Shown one piece after another: positions 1 through 8,453 of a stretch of 64,000 nt of DNA. Position numbers and translations under genes: made by a program. The notes beneath the pieces were generated by a model. That model was not told where the DNA came from, searched no databases, and saw nothing but the letters and a program-made list of their open reading frames with translations. Position 1 is the stretch's first letter. Each line of letters opens with the position of its first letter. Origin of the DNA: an uncultured Shimia sp. (GTDB lineage: Bacteria; Pseudomonadota; Alphaproteobacteria; Rhodobacterales; Rhodobacteraceae); assembly GCF_913054185.1 (NCBI RefSeq), contig NZ_CAJXIV010000002.1:29505-93504 (forward strand), given 5' to 3'.

Positions 1-1320
1 CTGCTCCAACTTGGCGCCGGACACGCCTTTTTCTTCCAGCTGCGCCCGCGCTTCCGCCTCAGTACGCCCCTTAAGCAAAGCTTCCGATTGCGCCAAGCAG
101 TTTGCCACCAAAGCGCGATGGTGCTCACCCAAGGCAGGCTCATGCCCTTCGGCCCCAACCAGAAATTCACAGGGGACAACTTCCTGCCCCTGATGGATCA
201 ACTGGTAAAACGCATGCTGCCCATTGGTGCCAGGTTCCCCCCAGACCACCGGCCCTGCAACGCGATCCAGCGGGCTGCCATCCAAGGCCACGCCTTTACC
301 GTTGCTCTCCATCTCAAGCTGTTGAAGATAGGCCGGCAACCGCGCCAACCGCTGCTCATAAGGCAGCACAGCACGTGTGGCATGGCCACAGACCTGCTGG
401 TTCCAAATCCCGATCAAGGCCAACAGCACCGGCAAGTTGTCTTCAAACGGCGCGTCACAGAAGTGCCGGTCCATCGCCTGACCACCCTCAAGGAAGCTCT
501 CAAACGCTTTAGGACCAATCGACAGCATCAGTGAGAAACCAATTGGCCCCCACACCGAATAGCGCCCACCAACCCAATCCTCAAAGCCAAACACCCGCTC
601 CGCCGGAATACCAAACAGCGCGCACTTATCCACGGCAGAAGAGATCGCGACAAATCTCTCCAACGCGTCAGGCCCACCGGCCCAGGCCATAACCGAACGC
701 GCATTCATCAAAGTTTCCTGCGTGCCAAAAGTTTTGGACGCCACAATCACCAACGTGCTGTCCGGGTCCAATCCCGCAAGCGTATCGGTGACGTCCGCAC
801 CATCCACATTGGAAATAAAGTGGCACTTTGGCCCATCACCATAAGGCGCCAGTGCCATGAAGGCCATCAAAGGTCCAAGATCAGACCCACCAATGCCGAT
901 GTTCACCACATCGGTGATGCGTTTGCCATTGCCCGGAAAACTGCCATCACGCACCGCGCTGGCGAGCTTGGCCATGCGAGTACGTGTCTCGCGAACCTCA
1001 GGCAGCACATCCTGCCCATCGACAACAAGCGGGGCGTCTCCCAGGTTACGCAGCGCCGTGTGCAACACCGCGCGGTCTTCTGTTACGTTGATTTTTTCGC
1101 CAGCAAACATCGCCGCCCGCTTGGCCGCCACGCCTGCAGCCTCCGCCAAACGGATCAACGCCGCCTTGGCCTCTGCATCAATCAACGTTTTGCTGTAATC
1201 AAACAGCAACCCATCTGTCTTCAGGCTAAAATCCAGTGCCCGCGCGTCATCGACTTCAAATAATGCCGAGATCTGTCGCGTCTCCGCGCTGTCACGCAGC
1301 CCGCCCAATTCAGTCCACAT
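1..1320 (-). CDS. pgi: Glucose-6-phosphate isomerase, 3' end beyond the window
   Basis: Interconverts glucose-6-phosphate and fructose-6-phosphate in the cytoplasm. Reading leftward from ATG at 1318-1320, 440 codons are open to the window edge, so roughly the last fifth of a normal ~530-residue enzyme is missing. Family landmarks are clear: the sugar-phosphate loop IGIGGSDLGP at residues 141-150, SKTFGTQET at 195-203, and the signature WVGGRYSVWGPIG near 249-261. It starts 6 bp after the pgl stop, so zwf-pgl-pgi is probably one transcript. The conserved sugar-phosphate-binding motifs make the identification secure; nothing abnormal is visible in the part present. Confidence 0.96.
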   Translation of the reverse strand, partial: MWTELGGLRDSAETRQISALFEVDDARALDFSLKTDGLLFDYSKTLIDAEAKAALIRLAEAAGVAAKRAAMFAGEKINVTEDRAVLHTALRNLGDAPLVVDGQDVLPEVRETRTRMAKLASAVRDGSFPGNGKRITDVVNIGIGGSDLGPLMAFMALAPYGDGPKCHFISNVDGADVTDTLAGLDPDSTLVIVASKTFGTQETLMNARSVMAWAGGPDALERFVAISSAVDKCALFGIPAERVFGFEDWVGGRYSVWGPIGFSLMLSIGPKAFESFLEGGQAMDRHFCDAPFEDNLPVLLALIGIWNQQVCGHATRAVLPYEQRLARLPAYLQQLEMESNGKGVALDGSPLDRVAGPVVWGEPGTNGQHAFYQLIHQGQEVVPCEFLVGAEGHEPALGEHHRALVANCLAQSEALLKGRTEAEARAQLEEKGVSGAKLEQ

Positions 1321-1326
1321 ACCCAA

Positions 1327-1998
1327 TCACTCCGTCCAATGCACTTCTGCGCCGCTGGAAATAGCTTTGATCGGCGCCTCTTCTTTTGGCAGTTTCTGGG
1401 CTGCTTGCAAAGCGTCACGCTTGTCCGCGCCCTTGATCAAGATGTGTTTGCGCACCGCCGCATCCAATACGCGCGCAGACAAAGTGATACGCACATCCGG
1501 CAAATCTTCGCGCCGGATTGGAACCAACACAGAGGCATCCGACGCCAGCGCCGCTGCCAGCCCGTCTGCACCCGGGAACAGCGACGCTGTATGCATATCC
1601 GCCCCCATGCCCAGCAACGCCACATCCACCGGCAGCGCACCCAAAATTGTGGTTTCCAGTTCGGCCAGCACGTCCTCAGGTATTTCCGCGGGCGCATAAA
1701 GCGGCAAATACCGCGCCGCCACAGCCCGGTTGGTCAACAAACGTGACTTCACCAGCGCAGAGTTAGAACGCTCGTGATCCTCCGGCACCCATCGCTCATC
1801 GGTCAAGATCACGTCCATGCGGTCCCAGTCCAAATCGACCGCACTCAACGCATCAAAAATTGGCCCCGGCGTCGTGCCGCCCGGCACGGCCAGAACCACA
1901 CGGTCCTTGTTGTGCAGCGCCTCCGCCAGGTCATCCGCCAGCACGCTGGCGACATCCATCGCCATCATTTCCGCATCAGGGTAGGTGTTGAAGTTCAT
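1327..1998 (-). CDS. pgl: 6-phosphogluconolactonase
   Basis: Hydrolyses 6-phosphogluconolactone to 6-phosphogluconate, the step after glucose-6-phosphate dehydrogenase. At 223 residues it has the usual size for the DevB/Pgl type. The N-terminal part carries a glycine-rich loop (VPGGTTPGPIFDAL, near 39-52), followed by TDERWVPEDHERSN (near 66-79), the standard family motif, and LLGMGADMHTASLFPG in the middle. Its ATG overlaps the zwf stop by 4 bp (1995-1998), which implies translational coupling, and pgi follows after 6 bp. Together the three genes feed glucose-6-phosphate into the Entner-Doudoroff and pentose-phosphate routes. Confidence 0.96.
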   Translation of the reverse strand: MNFNTYPDAEMMAMDVASVLADDLAEALHNKDRVVLAVPGGTTPGPIFDALSAVDLDWDRMDVILTDERWVPEDHERSNSALVKSRLLTNRAVAARYLPLYAPAEIPEDVLAELETTILGALPVDVALLGMGADMHTASLFPGADGLAAALASDASVLVPIRREDLPDVRITLSARVLDAAVRKHILIKGADKRDALQAAQKLPKEEAPIKAISSGAEVHWTE

Positions 1999-3449
1999 TT
2001 GCCTAATCCTCTCCAGTTTCGCCCGTCCCGGCGCATCATCAAAGCCGCGTCATCCGGCCCAAAGGAAAACGAGTCATAAGGTTTTGGCACATCGCCCCGC
2101 GCTTCCCAGCCGCGAATGATCGGATCGGTCCAGGCCCAGGCCGCCTCCACCTCATCATCGCGCATGAACAGCGTTTGATTGCCACGGATCACATCCATGA
2201 TAAGCCGCTCATAAGCATCAGCCGCACCCGCGCCTGTTGGCCCCAGCGCCTCGGCAAAACTCATGTCCAAAGGCACATCCACAAGCCGCATGCCACCGGG
2301 TCCAGGCTCCTTGATAGTTACCTTTAATGTAATACCTTCATTGGGTTGCAGCTGAATGTTCAACTCATTTCTGTGTCGTCCAGCGTCATCGCCAAAGATC
2401 GAGTGCGGTGTGTCTTTGAACATCACAGTGATCTCACTGTCGCGTTCCGACAACCGTTTTCCTGTGCGCAAATAGAATGGCGTCCCCGCCCATCGCCAGT
2501 TGTTCACTTGGCATTTTAAGGCCACAAAACTCTCTGTTTTCGACCGCGGATTGTCCACATCCTCACGATAGCTGTCCGCCCCGTCGGCAGCAGTGTACTG
2601 TCCTCGGACAATATGATGTGGTGCAACCGTATCCAACGCGCGGATCACCTTAAGCTTCTCGTCGCGCACCGCATCCGGCTCAAATTGTGATGGTGGCTCC
2701 ATCGCAATCAGGCATAGGAGCTGCATCAAATGGTTCTGCACCATATCGCGCATGGCACCGGAGCGTTCGTAATACTCGCCTCGCCCCGCCACCCCAACGC
2801 TCTCCGCGACGGTGATCTGAATGTGGTCGATGTATTGCGCATTCCACAACGGCTCAAACAGCATATTGCCAAAGCGCACAGCCATAAGGTTCTGTACGGT
2901 CTCTTTGCCGAGATAATGATCAATCCGGTAGATTTGGCTCTCGTCAAAATACTGCGCCAGTTCGTGATTCAATTTCTGTGCCGTCTCCAGATCATGACCA
3001 AACGGCTTTTCAACCACAATGCGCGTGTCCGCCTCAGTCAGCCCAGGCCGTTTCAGCCCCTTGGCCAAATCCGAGTAAACTCCTGGCCCAACAGAAAAGT
3101 AGAACGCGCGCACAGACCCTTCGTTGAGCAGAGCCGCCAACTCCCCCCAACCGCCTTCTCCGCGAGCGTCCACCGCAACATAATGCAAATGATCACAGAA
3201 CCCAGACACGGCTGTCACATCCTGCGCAGCATCCCCAGCAAACTCGCGCAGCGCCTCGGCCACAGACGCACGATACTGCGCTTCCGTCAATTCGCGTCGG
3301 GCCGCGCCAATCACCTGACTGCCTTCGGGCATCTGCCCGGAGCAATACCGCTTGAACAATGCAGGTAAAATCTTCCGCCGCGCCAGGTCACCGGTCCCAC
3401 CAAAGACCACAAGATCAAACGTTTCCACGGGAATGATGCGAGAAACCAT
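1995..3449 (-). CDS. zwf: Glucose-6-phosphate 1-dehydrogenase
   Basis: Oxidises glucose-6-phosphate to 6-phosphogluconolactone with NAD(P)+. The 484-residue length is normal. The Rossmann dinucleotide-binding motif GGTGDLA lies at residues 17-23, EKPFGHD near 147-153, and the active-site signature DHYLGKE at 177-183, which contains the catalytic histidine and substrate lysine. It is the promoter-proximal gene of zwf-pgl-pgi and overlaps pgl by 4 bp. A perfect 14-bp palindrome 44 bp upstream of the start suggests control by a LacI-type repressor; no such regulator gene is seen in the window. Confidence 0.97.
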   Translation of the reverse strand: MVSRIIPVETFDLVVFGGTGDLARRKILPALFKRYCSGQMPEGSQVIGAARRELTEAQYRASVAEALREFAGDAAQDVTAVSGFCDHLHYVAVDARGEGGWGELAALLNEGSVRAFYFSVGPGVYSDLAKGLKRPGLTEADTRIVVEKPFGHDLETAQKLNHELAQYFDESQIYRIDHYLGKETVQNLMAVRFGNMLFEPLWNAQYIDHIQITVAESVGVAGRGEYYERSGAMRDMVQNHLMQLLCLIAMEPPSQFEPDAVRDEKLKVIRALDTVAPHHIVRGQYTAADGADSYREDVDNPRSKTESFVALKCQVNNWRWAGTPFYLRTGKRLSERDSEITVMFKDTPHSIFGDDAGRHRNELNIQLQPNEGITLKVTIKEPGPGGMRLVDVPLDMSFAEALGPTGAGAADAYERLIMDVIRGNQTLFMRDDEVEAAWAWTDPIIRGWEARGDVPKPYDSFSFGPDDAALMMRRDGRNWRGLGK

Positions 3450-3492
3450 CGGGCCTCTTTCCTTATTGGCTGTCCGGATTTCACCGGAAAAT

Positions 3493-3506
3493 CGTTAGCG
3501 CTAACG
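3493..3506. promoter_or_regulatory. LacI-type operator palindrome upstream of zwf
   Basis: CGTTAGCGCTAACG is a perfect 14-bp inverted repeat with an AGCGCT core, placed 44-57 bp before the zwf start codon. Perfect dyads with a CG or GC centre are typical of LacI-family operators in alphaproteobacterial sugar regulons. Its position between promoter and start fits a repressor site for zwf-pgl-pgi. The binding protein is not identified, and the assignment rests on the palindrome and location only. Confidence 0.5.
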
Positions 3507-3631
3507 CCGTCATAACACCGCCACTCTAACATCACAACCACACATCACAACTGTGTCACACGCGGTGTCGCCGCTTTACTTGCCATTATGTATTTGACTA
3601 GTACCAACAGACCACAAGACATGGCAGGCAC

Positions 3632-4573
3632 ATGAAAGATCACGCAAATATTGGGAAGTTCAACGATCCCTACATTACCGCCAAAGGCGACACCCGTGCC
3701 CATGTGGCCCTCACCGATCCGCAAACGCTCTGGTTCAACACCGGCACGTTGTGCAACATCGAATGTGAGAATTGCTACATCCTGTCGTCTCCCACCAATG
3801 ACGCGTTGGCGTACCTGACAGCCGACGAAGTCTCCGACTACCTAGACCAACTTGAAGCGCGTGAATGGAAGGTGCGTGAAATAGCCTTCACAGGCGGCGA
3901 GCCTTTTATGAACCCTGAGATGAACGAAATGACCCGCCGGTCGCTGGAACGCGGCTATGAAGTGCTCATTCTCACCAACGCAATGCAACCCATGCAGCGT
4001 AAACGTGTTAGCGCAGGGCTGCTTAAACTGGCCCAAGACTTTCCGGGCAAATTGACGCTACGGATTTCCGTTGATCACTGGTCTGCCGAAATGCACGACA
4101 AAGAGCGTGGCAAAGGCACCTTTGACCGCACACTGGACGGCATGCGCTGGCTGCGCGACAACAACATCCAAATGGCCGTCGCGGGCCGCACTATGTGGGA
4201 TGAAACAGAAGCGACGTCGCGCACCGGATACGCCGATCTCTACGCCAAAGAAAACTTTAAGATAGACGCCTCAAACCCTGGAAAAACTGTACTTTTTCCC
4301 GAAATGGACGAAGAGGTCGAAGTGCCCGAAATCACCGTCGACTGCTGGGGCATTCTGAACAAGTCCTCCGATGAAGTGATGTGCGCCAGCTCCCGCATGG
4401 TGGTCAAACACAAGGGCGCAAAAACGCCCTCGGTAATTGCTTGCACGCTCCTGCCATACGATCCGCAGTTTGACCTCGGCGCCACCCTGGAAGAAGCCGA
4501 GAAACCGGTGCAGCTAAACCACCCGCATTGCGCCAAATTTTGCGTTTTGGGTGGCGCCTCTTGCTCCGCCTAA
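3632..4573 (+). CDS. Radical SAM protein of unknown substrate
   Basis: The CxxxCxxC motif (C41, C45, C48, in CNIECENCY) binds the catalytic [4Fe-4S] cluster that cleaves S-adenosylmethionine, and AFTGGEPFMNPE (near 88-99) is the usual SAM-contacting GGE element. The C-terminal third carries six further cysteines (about 238, 251, 271, 300, 304, 311), a pattern like the SPASM/twitch extensions that hold auxiliary clusters. At 313 residues it is short for a full SPASM enzyme. It is monocistronic, between divergent zwf and a convergent SYLF gene, with no peptide precursor or partner enzyme next to it, so the substrate cannot be deduced. The start ATG has only a weak GGCAG ribosome site. Confidence 0.85.
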   Translation: MKDHANIGKFNDPYITAKGDTRAHVALTDPQTLWFNTGTLCNIECENCYILSSPTNDALAYLTADEVSDYLDQLEAREWKVREIAFTGGEPFMNPEMNEMTRRSLERGYEVLILTNAMQPMQRKRVSAGLLKLAQDFPGKLTLRISVDHWSAEMHDKERGKGTFDRTLDGMRWLRDNNIQMAVAGRTMWDETEATSRTGYADLYAKENFKIDASNPGKTVLFPEMDEEVEVPEITVDCWGILNKSSDEVMCASSRMVVKHKGAKTPSVIACTLLPYDPQFDLGATLEEAEKPVQLNHPHCAKFCVLGGASCSA

Positions 4574-4584
4574 ATCTACTTGGA

Positions 4585-5325
4585 TCAATTCAATTCGGGC
4601 GAATGCCAGTACTTTGTGCCCTCTAAGCTGCCATTCACACGCCACCGGTCCTTGTCGAGAACAAAGACCGACTGACCCTGGGTGAACCGCACCTCGTCCG
4701 CGCTTTTGTCATCGCCAACCTGCGCGCCACCGCCCGCCGTGGCGTCATATCCGTTAACAACAAACCGTTCAAAATCCGCTGGGGTTTCGAACAGGATCAC
4801 AAATTGCGTGGCGAAGCCACCAATGCCCAGACTGGCCCCCAGCCCCCCGGTGCCCATATTCAAATATGTGCGTGCGCCGGTGTCTTTGGCCACGGCCACA
4901 CCACGCCCATATCCGGTGGTCACAGGGAAGACAGTCACCTTACGGCTATCAAACGCCGCATAACCTGCGCTATCATGATACAGCGCATCCGCCTCCGGGT
5001 TCTGCGCAAGCAGCACTGCCATTATTTCGTCTGACATGGCGTCCAGCCGCGCCCTGGTGGCCTCCGGTGTTTCTTCATTGGACAGCAGCTCATCCGTTGA
5101 CGAAATTGCCTCCCCAACGCTGTTCACACCTTTTTCCACGGTGTTGCCAACCGCATTCGCGCCTTTTCCTATGGCCTCCCCAGTGGCGGTCACACCTTCG
5201 CCAATGGCTTCACCTGTAGTTTCAGCGCCCTGTTTGATCTTGTCCCAAAGCCCTTGCGCTTCTGACGGACCAGCTAAATTGACTACGATCACTCCAACCG
5301 CCAAAACTTGCCATTTCACCCACAT
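4585..5325 (-). CDS. Secreted SYLF (YSC84/DUF500) lipid-binding protein
   Basis: A 246-residue protein with a signal peptide (about residues 1-23, ending near PSEA). Residues 27-74 are built from 11-residue repeats (WDKIKQGAETT, GEAIGEGVTAT, GEAIGKGANAV, GNTVEKGVNSV, then GEAI). The remainder is a SYLF domain, with AVLLAQNPEADALYHDSAGYAAF, YGRGVAVAKDTG and a glycine-rich GTGGLGASLGIGG stretch. SYLF domains bind phosphoinositides and membranes in eukaryotes; the bacterial secreted forms are poorly characterised. The start was placed at the methionine just before the hydrophobic segment rather than 20 codons upstream. It converges on the radical SAM gene with an 11-bp gap. Function inferred: periplasmic or outer-membrane lipid contact. 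Confidence 0.85.
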   Translation of the reverse strand: MWVKWQVLAVGVIVVNLAGPSEAQGLWDKIKQGAETTGEAIGEGVTATGEAIGKGANAVGNTVEKGVNSVGEAISSTDELLSNEETPEATRARLDAMSDEIMAVLLAQNPEADALYHDSAGYAAFDSRKVTVFPVTTGYGRGVAVAKDTGARTYLNMGTGGLGASLGIGGFATQFVILFETPADFERFVVNGYDATAGGGAQVGDDKSADEVRFTQGQSVFVLDKDRWRVNGSLEGTKYWHSPELN

Positions 5326-5575
5326 ATATGCCTCCACAAACGCCCAATTTCCACGGCTCGAATAAAGCACAAAGCCAGCAGACACATCACCCCTGCGTCA
5401 CCACTGGGCAATACTCCGCCGTATTTGTCCAAATTCCTCCGATTCTTCAGTCCATTATGCCAATTACACTGCGAACAGCTCTGCAACTCTCACACCACCA
5501 TTGCACCCTACATGATGCCTCTGATATAAGCATTCCAACAACATATGGACCGCCAATTAGAAGCGAGACTGGGAC

Positions 5576-8311
5576 TTGAGCGACACGCCGGAAACCCCTG
5601 AAAACGAAGAAGAAACCACACACGAACGGATGTTCCACGACGGTCCTTCTGTGTCGATCGAAGAAGAGATGAGCGCCAGCTACCTCGACTACGCCATGAG
5701 CGTGATCGTCAGCCGCGCCATTCCGGACCTACGGGACGGCCTCAAACCAGTGCACCGTCGCATCCTGTATGCCATGCACGAAACGGGCAACAGCCACGAC
5801 AAGTCGTACCGCAAATCGGCCCGTCCTGTTGGCGACGTGATGGGTAAATACCACCCACACGGCGACTCCGCGATTTATGATGCCTTGGTGCGTATGGCCC
5901 AGGATTTCTCCATGTCTTTGCCGCTTCTGGACGGCCAGGGCAACTTCGGCTCGATGGACGGCGATAACCCGGCAGCGATGCGTTACACCGAAGTGCGCAT
6001 GGACAAACCCGCCGCCGCTTTGCTGTCCGACATCGACAAGGATACCGTTGATTTTCAAGACAACTACGATGGCAAGGACCAGGAACCAACCGTTCTGCCC
6101 GCGCGTTTCCCTAACATGCTGGTCAACGGCGCAGGTGGTATTGCGGTGGGTATGGCCACCAACATTCCGCCACACAACCTGGGCGAAGTCATCGACGCCA
6201 CTCTGGCGCTGATCGAAGATCCCGACCTCACCTCTGAACAGCTGATCGACTATGTGCCCGGTCCCGACTTTCCAACTGGCGGCATCATGCTGGGCCGGTC
6301 CGGTGCCCGCAAGGCTTACCTCGAAGGTCGCGGCAGTGTTGTCATCCGCTCTAAGACACGTGTTGAGGAAATCCGCAAAGACCGCTACGCGATTGTCATT
6401 GATGAGATCCCTTATCAGGTGAACAAGGCGGCGATGATCGAGAAAATCGCCGAAGCCGCGCGGGACAAACGGATCGAAGGCATTGCCCACGTTCAGGATG
6501 AATCTGACCGTGACGGCGTGCGTGTTGTGGTGGAGCTGAAACGTGACGCCACCGCCGAAGTGGTGCTGAACCAACTGTTCCGATTCACCCCGATGCAAAC
6601 CTATTTTGGTTGCAACATGCTGGCCCTGAATGGCGGTCGCCCAGAACAGCTCACCCTGCGCCGTTTCCTGACCTCCTTTATTGATTTCCGCGAAGAAGTG
6701 GTGGCCCGCCGCACCGCGTACATGCTGCGCAAAGCGCGTGAACGCAGCCACATTTTGTGTGGCTTGGCGGTTGCAGTCACCAACGTTGACGAAGTGGTTG
6801 CCACCATCCGCGCCTCTGCTGATGCAGCCGAAGCGCGTGAAAAGCTGATGACCCGCCGCTGGCCTGCGGAAAGCATCGCCGCTTACATCAAGTTGATTGA
6901 TGATCCGACCCACACTATGAACGACGACGGCACCTATAACCTGTCAGAAATTCAGGCCCGCGCCATCTTGGAGTTGCGCCTTCAGCGGCTGACCCAAATT
7001 GGGGTAACAGAGGTCACAGATGAACTTGAAGAACTGGCCCGTAAGATCAAGGAATATCTGGAGATTCTTGGGTCACGCGAGCGCATCATGGGCATCATCG
7101 GCGACGAGCTGCGTGAGGTACGTGAAAACTTCGCCGTGGATCGCCGCACAGAGATTGTCGACTGGTCTGGCGACATGGACGACGAAGACCTGATTGAACG
7201 CGAAGACATGGTGGTGACCGTGACCTCTGGTGGCTACATCAAACGCACACCGCTTGCTGACTTCCGCGCCCAGAAGCGCGGCGGCAAAGGCATCTCGGGC
7301 ATGCAAACCAAAGAAGAAGATGTGGTCACCACCCTCTTTGTGGCCAACACCCACACGCAGCTCTTGTTCTTCACCACAGATGGCATGGCCTACAAGCTGA
7401 AGACATGGCGTTTGCCCTTGGGTGGTCGCACGGCCAAAGGCAAAGCGATTGTGAACATCCTGCCGATCCCATCAGGGGTATCGATTGCAGCGATCATGCC
7501 AGTTGACCGTCCCGAGGACGAATGGAACGATCTTCAGATCATGTTTGCCACATCTGCGGGCTCTGTGCGTCGCAACCGCCTGTCAGATTTCACCAATGTG
7601 AAATCCAACGGCAAAATTGCGATGAAGTTTGAAGACGACAACGCCGACACCAAGCTGATCAATGCCCGCATCTGTACCGAGGAAGACGATGTGATGCTTG
7701 TGACCAACTCTGGCCGCGCAATCCGCTTCCCAACCACCGAAGTGCGGGTGTTCAACTCGCGCTCCTCTGTGGGTGTGCGCGGTATCCGCCTCAACGGCGA
7801 CGATGAAGTGGTCTCCATGTCAGTGATCCGCCACTTCCGCGCCGAAAGCGAAGAACGCGCCGCCTATTTGAAACGGCGTCGCGCCGTAGCCGGACTGGCT
7901 GACGACGTGAACGAGGATGACGAAGCACTTGCTGGGGAATTGAACCAAGAGCGCTACGCAGAAATGTCAGCAGCTGAAAACCTAATCCTCACGATCACCT
8001 CGGGTGGCGCAGGCAAACTCAGCTCCAGCCATGACTACCCGGTCCGTGGTCGCGGTGGCCAAGGTGTGGCTGCTATGGACAAGGCCATGCGCGGTGGTGA
8101 ACTGGTCGCGTCTTTCCCCGTGGAAATGGGTGATCAGATCATGCTGGCCACCTCCAAAGGTCAATCGATCCGCGTACCCGTTGATGGCATCTCCTTCCGC
8201 TCCCGCTCAGCAGGCGGCGTTAAGGTGTTCAACACTGGCAAAGGTGAAGAAGTGGTTTCTGTGGCCTGGATCGCCGAGCAAGATGAAGAAGAGGTCGCCA
8301 GCGAAGAGTAA
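5576..8311 (+). CDS. gyrA: DNA gyrase subunit A
   Basis: Breakage-reunion subunit of gyrase, which with GyrB introduces negative supercoils. The 911-residue length is usual. The catalytic tyrosine is Y137 in MRYTEVRM. The quinolone region [17 protein letters not shown] (near 93-109) has serine at the E. coli S83 position and aspartate at the D87 position, so no classical resistance change is present. The GyrA box QKRGGKG lies near 567-573, followed by the C-terminal DNA-wrapping beta-pinwheel. Translation appears to start at TTG (5576): the next ATG is 19 codons in, and the acidic leader is in frame. Monocistronic, ending at a strong terminator. Confidence 0.97.
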   Translation: MSDTPETPENEEETTHERMFHDGPSVSIEEEMSASYLDYAMSVIVSRAIPDLRDGLKPVHRRILYAMHETGNSHDKSYRKSARPVGDVMGKYHPHGDSAIYDALVRMAQDFSMSLPLLDGQGNFGSMDGDNPAAMRYTEVRMDKPAAALLSDIDKDTVDFQDNYDGKDQEPTVLPARFPNMLVNGAGGIAVGMATNIPPHNLGEVIDATLALIEDPDLTSEQLIDYVPGPDFPTGGIMLGRSGARKAYLEGRGSVVIRSKTRVEEIRKDRYAIVIDEIPYQVNKAAMIEKIAEAARDKRIEGIAHVQDESDRDGVRVVVELKRDATAEVVLNQLFRFTPMQTYFGCNMLALNGGRPEQLTLRRFLTSFIDFREEVVARRTAYMLRKARERSHILCGLAVAVTNVDEVVATIRASADAAEAREKLMTRRWPAESIAAYIKLIDDPTHTMNDDGTYNLSEIQARAILELRLQRLTQIGVTEVTDELEELARKIKEYLEILGSRERIMGIIGDELREVRENFAVDRRTEIVDWSGDMDDEDLIEREDMVVTVTSGGYIKRTPLADFRAQKRGGKGISGMQTKEEDVVTTLFVANTHTQLLFFTTDGMAYKLKTWRLPLGGRTAKGKAIVNILPIPSGVSIAAIMPVDRPEDEWNDLQIMFATSAGSVRRNRLSDFTNVKSNGKIAMKFEDDNADTKLINARICTEEDDVMLVTNSGRAIRFPTTEVRVFNSRSSVGVRGIRLNGDDEVVSMSVIRHFRAESEERAAYLKRRRAVAGLADDVNEDDEALAGELNQERYAEMSAAENLILTITSGGAGKLSSSHDYPVRGRGGQGVAAMDKAMRGGELVASFPVEMGDQIMLATSKGQSIRVPVDGISFRSRSAGGVKVFNTGKGEEVVSVAWIAEQDEEEVASEE

Positions 8312-8332
8312 CGCTGCCCGACACCAAACCTC

Positions 8333-8364
8333 AAACGGCCTCGCATTTATTGCGGGGCCGTTTT
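8333..8364 (+). terminator. Rho-independent terminator of gyrA
   Basis: AAACGGCCTCGCA pairs with TGCGGGGCCGTTT (13 pairs, one U-G) around a 5-base loop, followed by a T-rich tail. It lies 21 bp after the gyrA stop. Confidence 0.85.
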
Positions 8365-8453
8365 GATTTCGGCCCAAGTTGTCAAAATCATTGCATTATT
8401 TCCTGCCGTGTGCCCTGCTTTAACTCAACACAAATCAACACGGCACTCACATA

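Noticed and set aside
5729..6913. A 394-codon open frame antisense to gyrA
   Set aside because: It lies wholly over gyrA, whose motifs are all present on the plus strand; the antisense frame arises from codon bias at third positions and shows no family motif.
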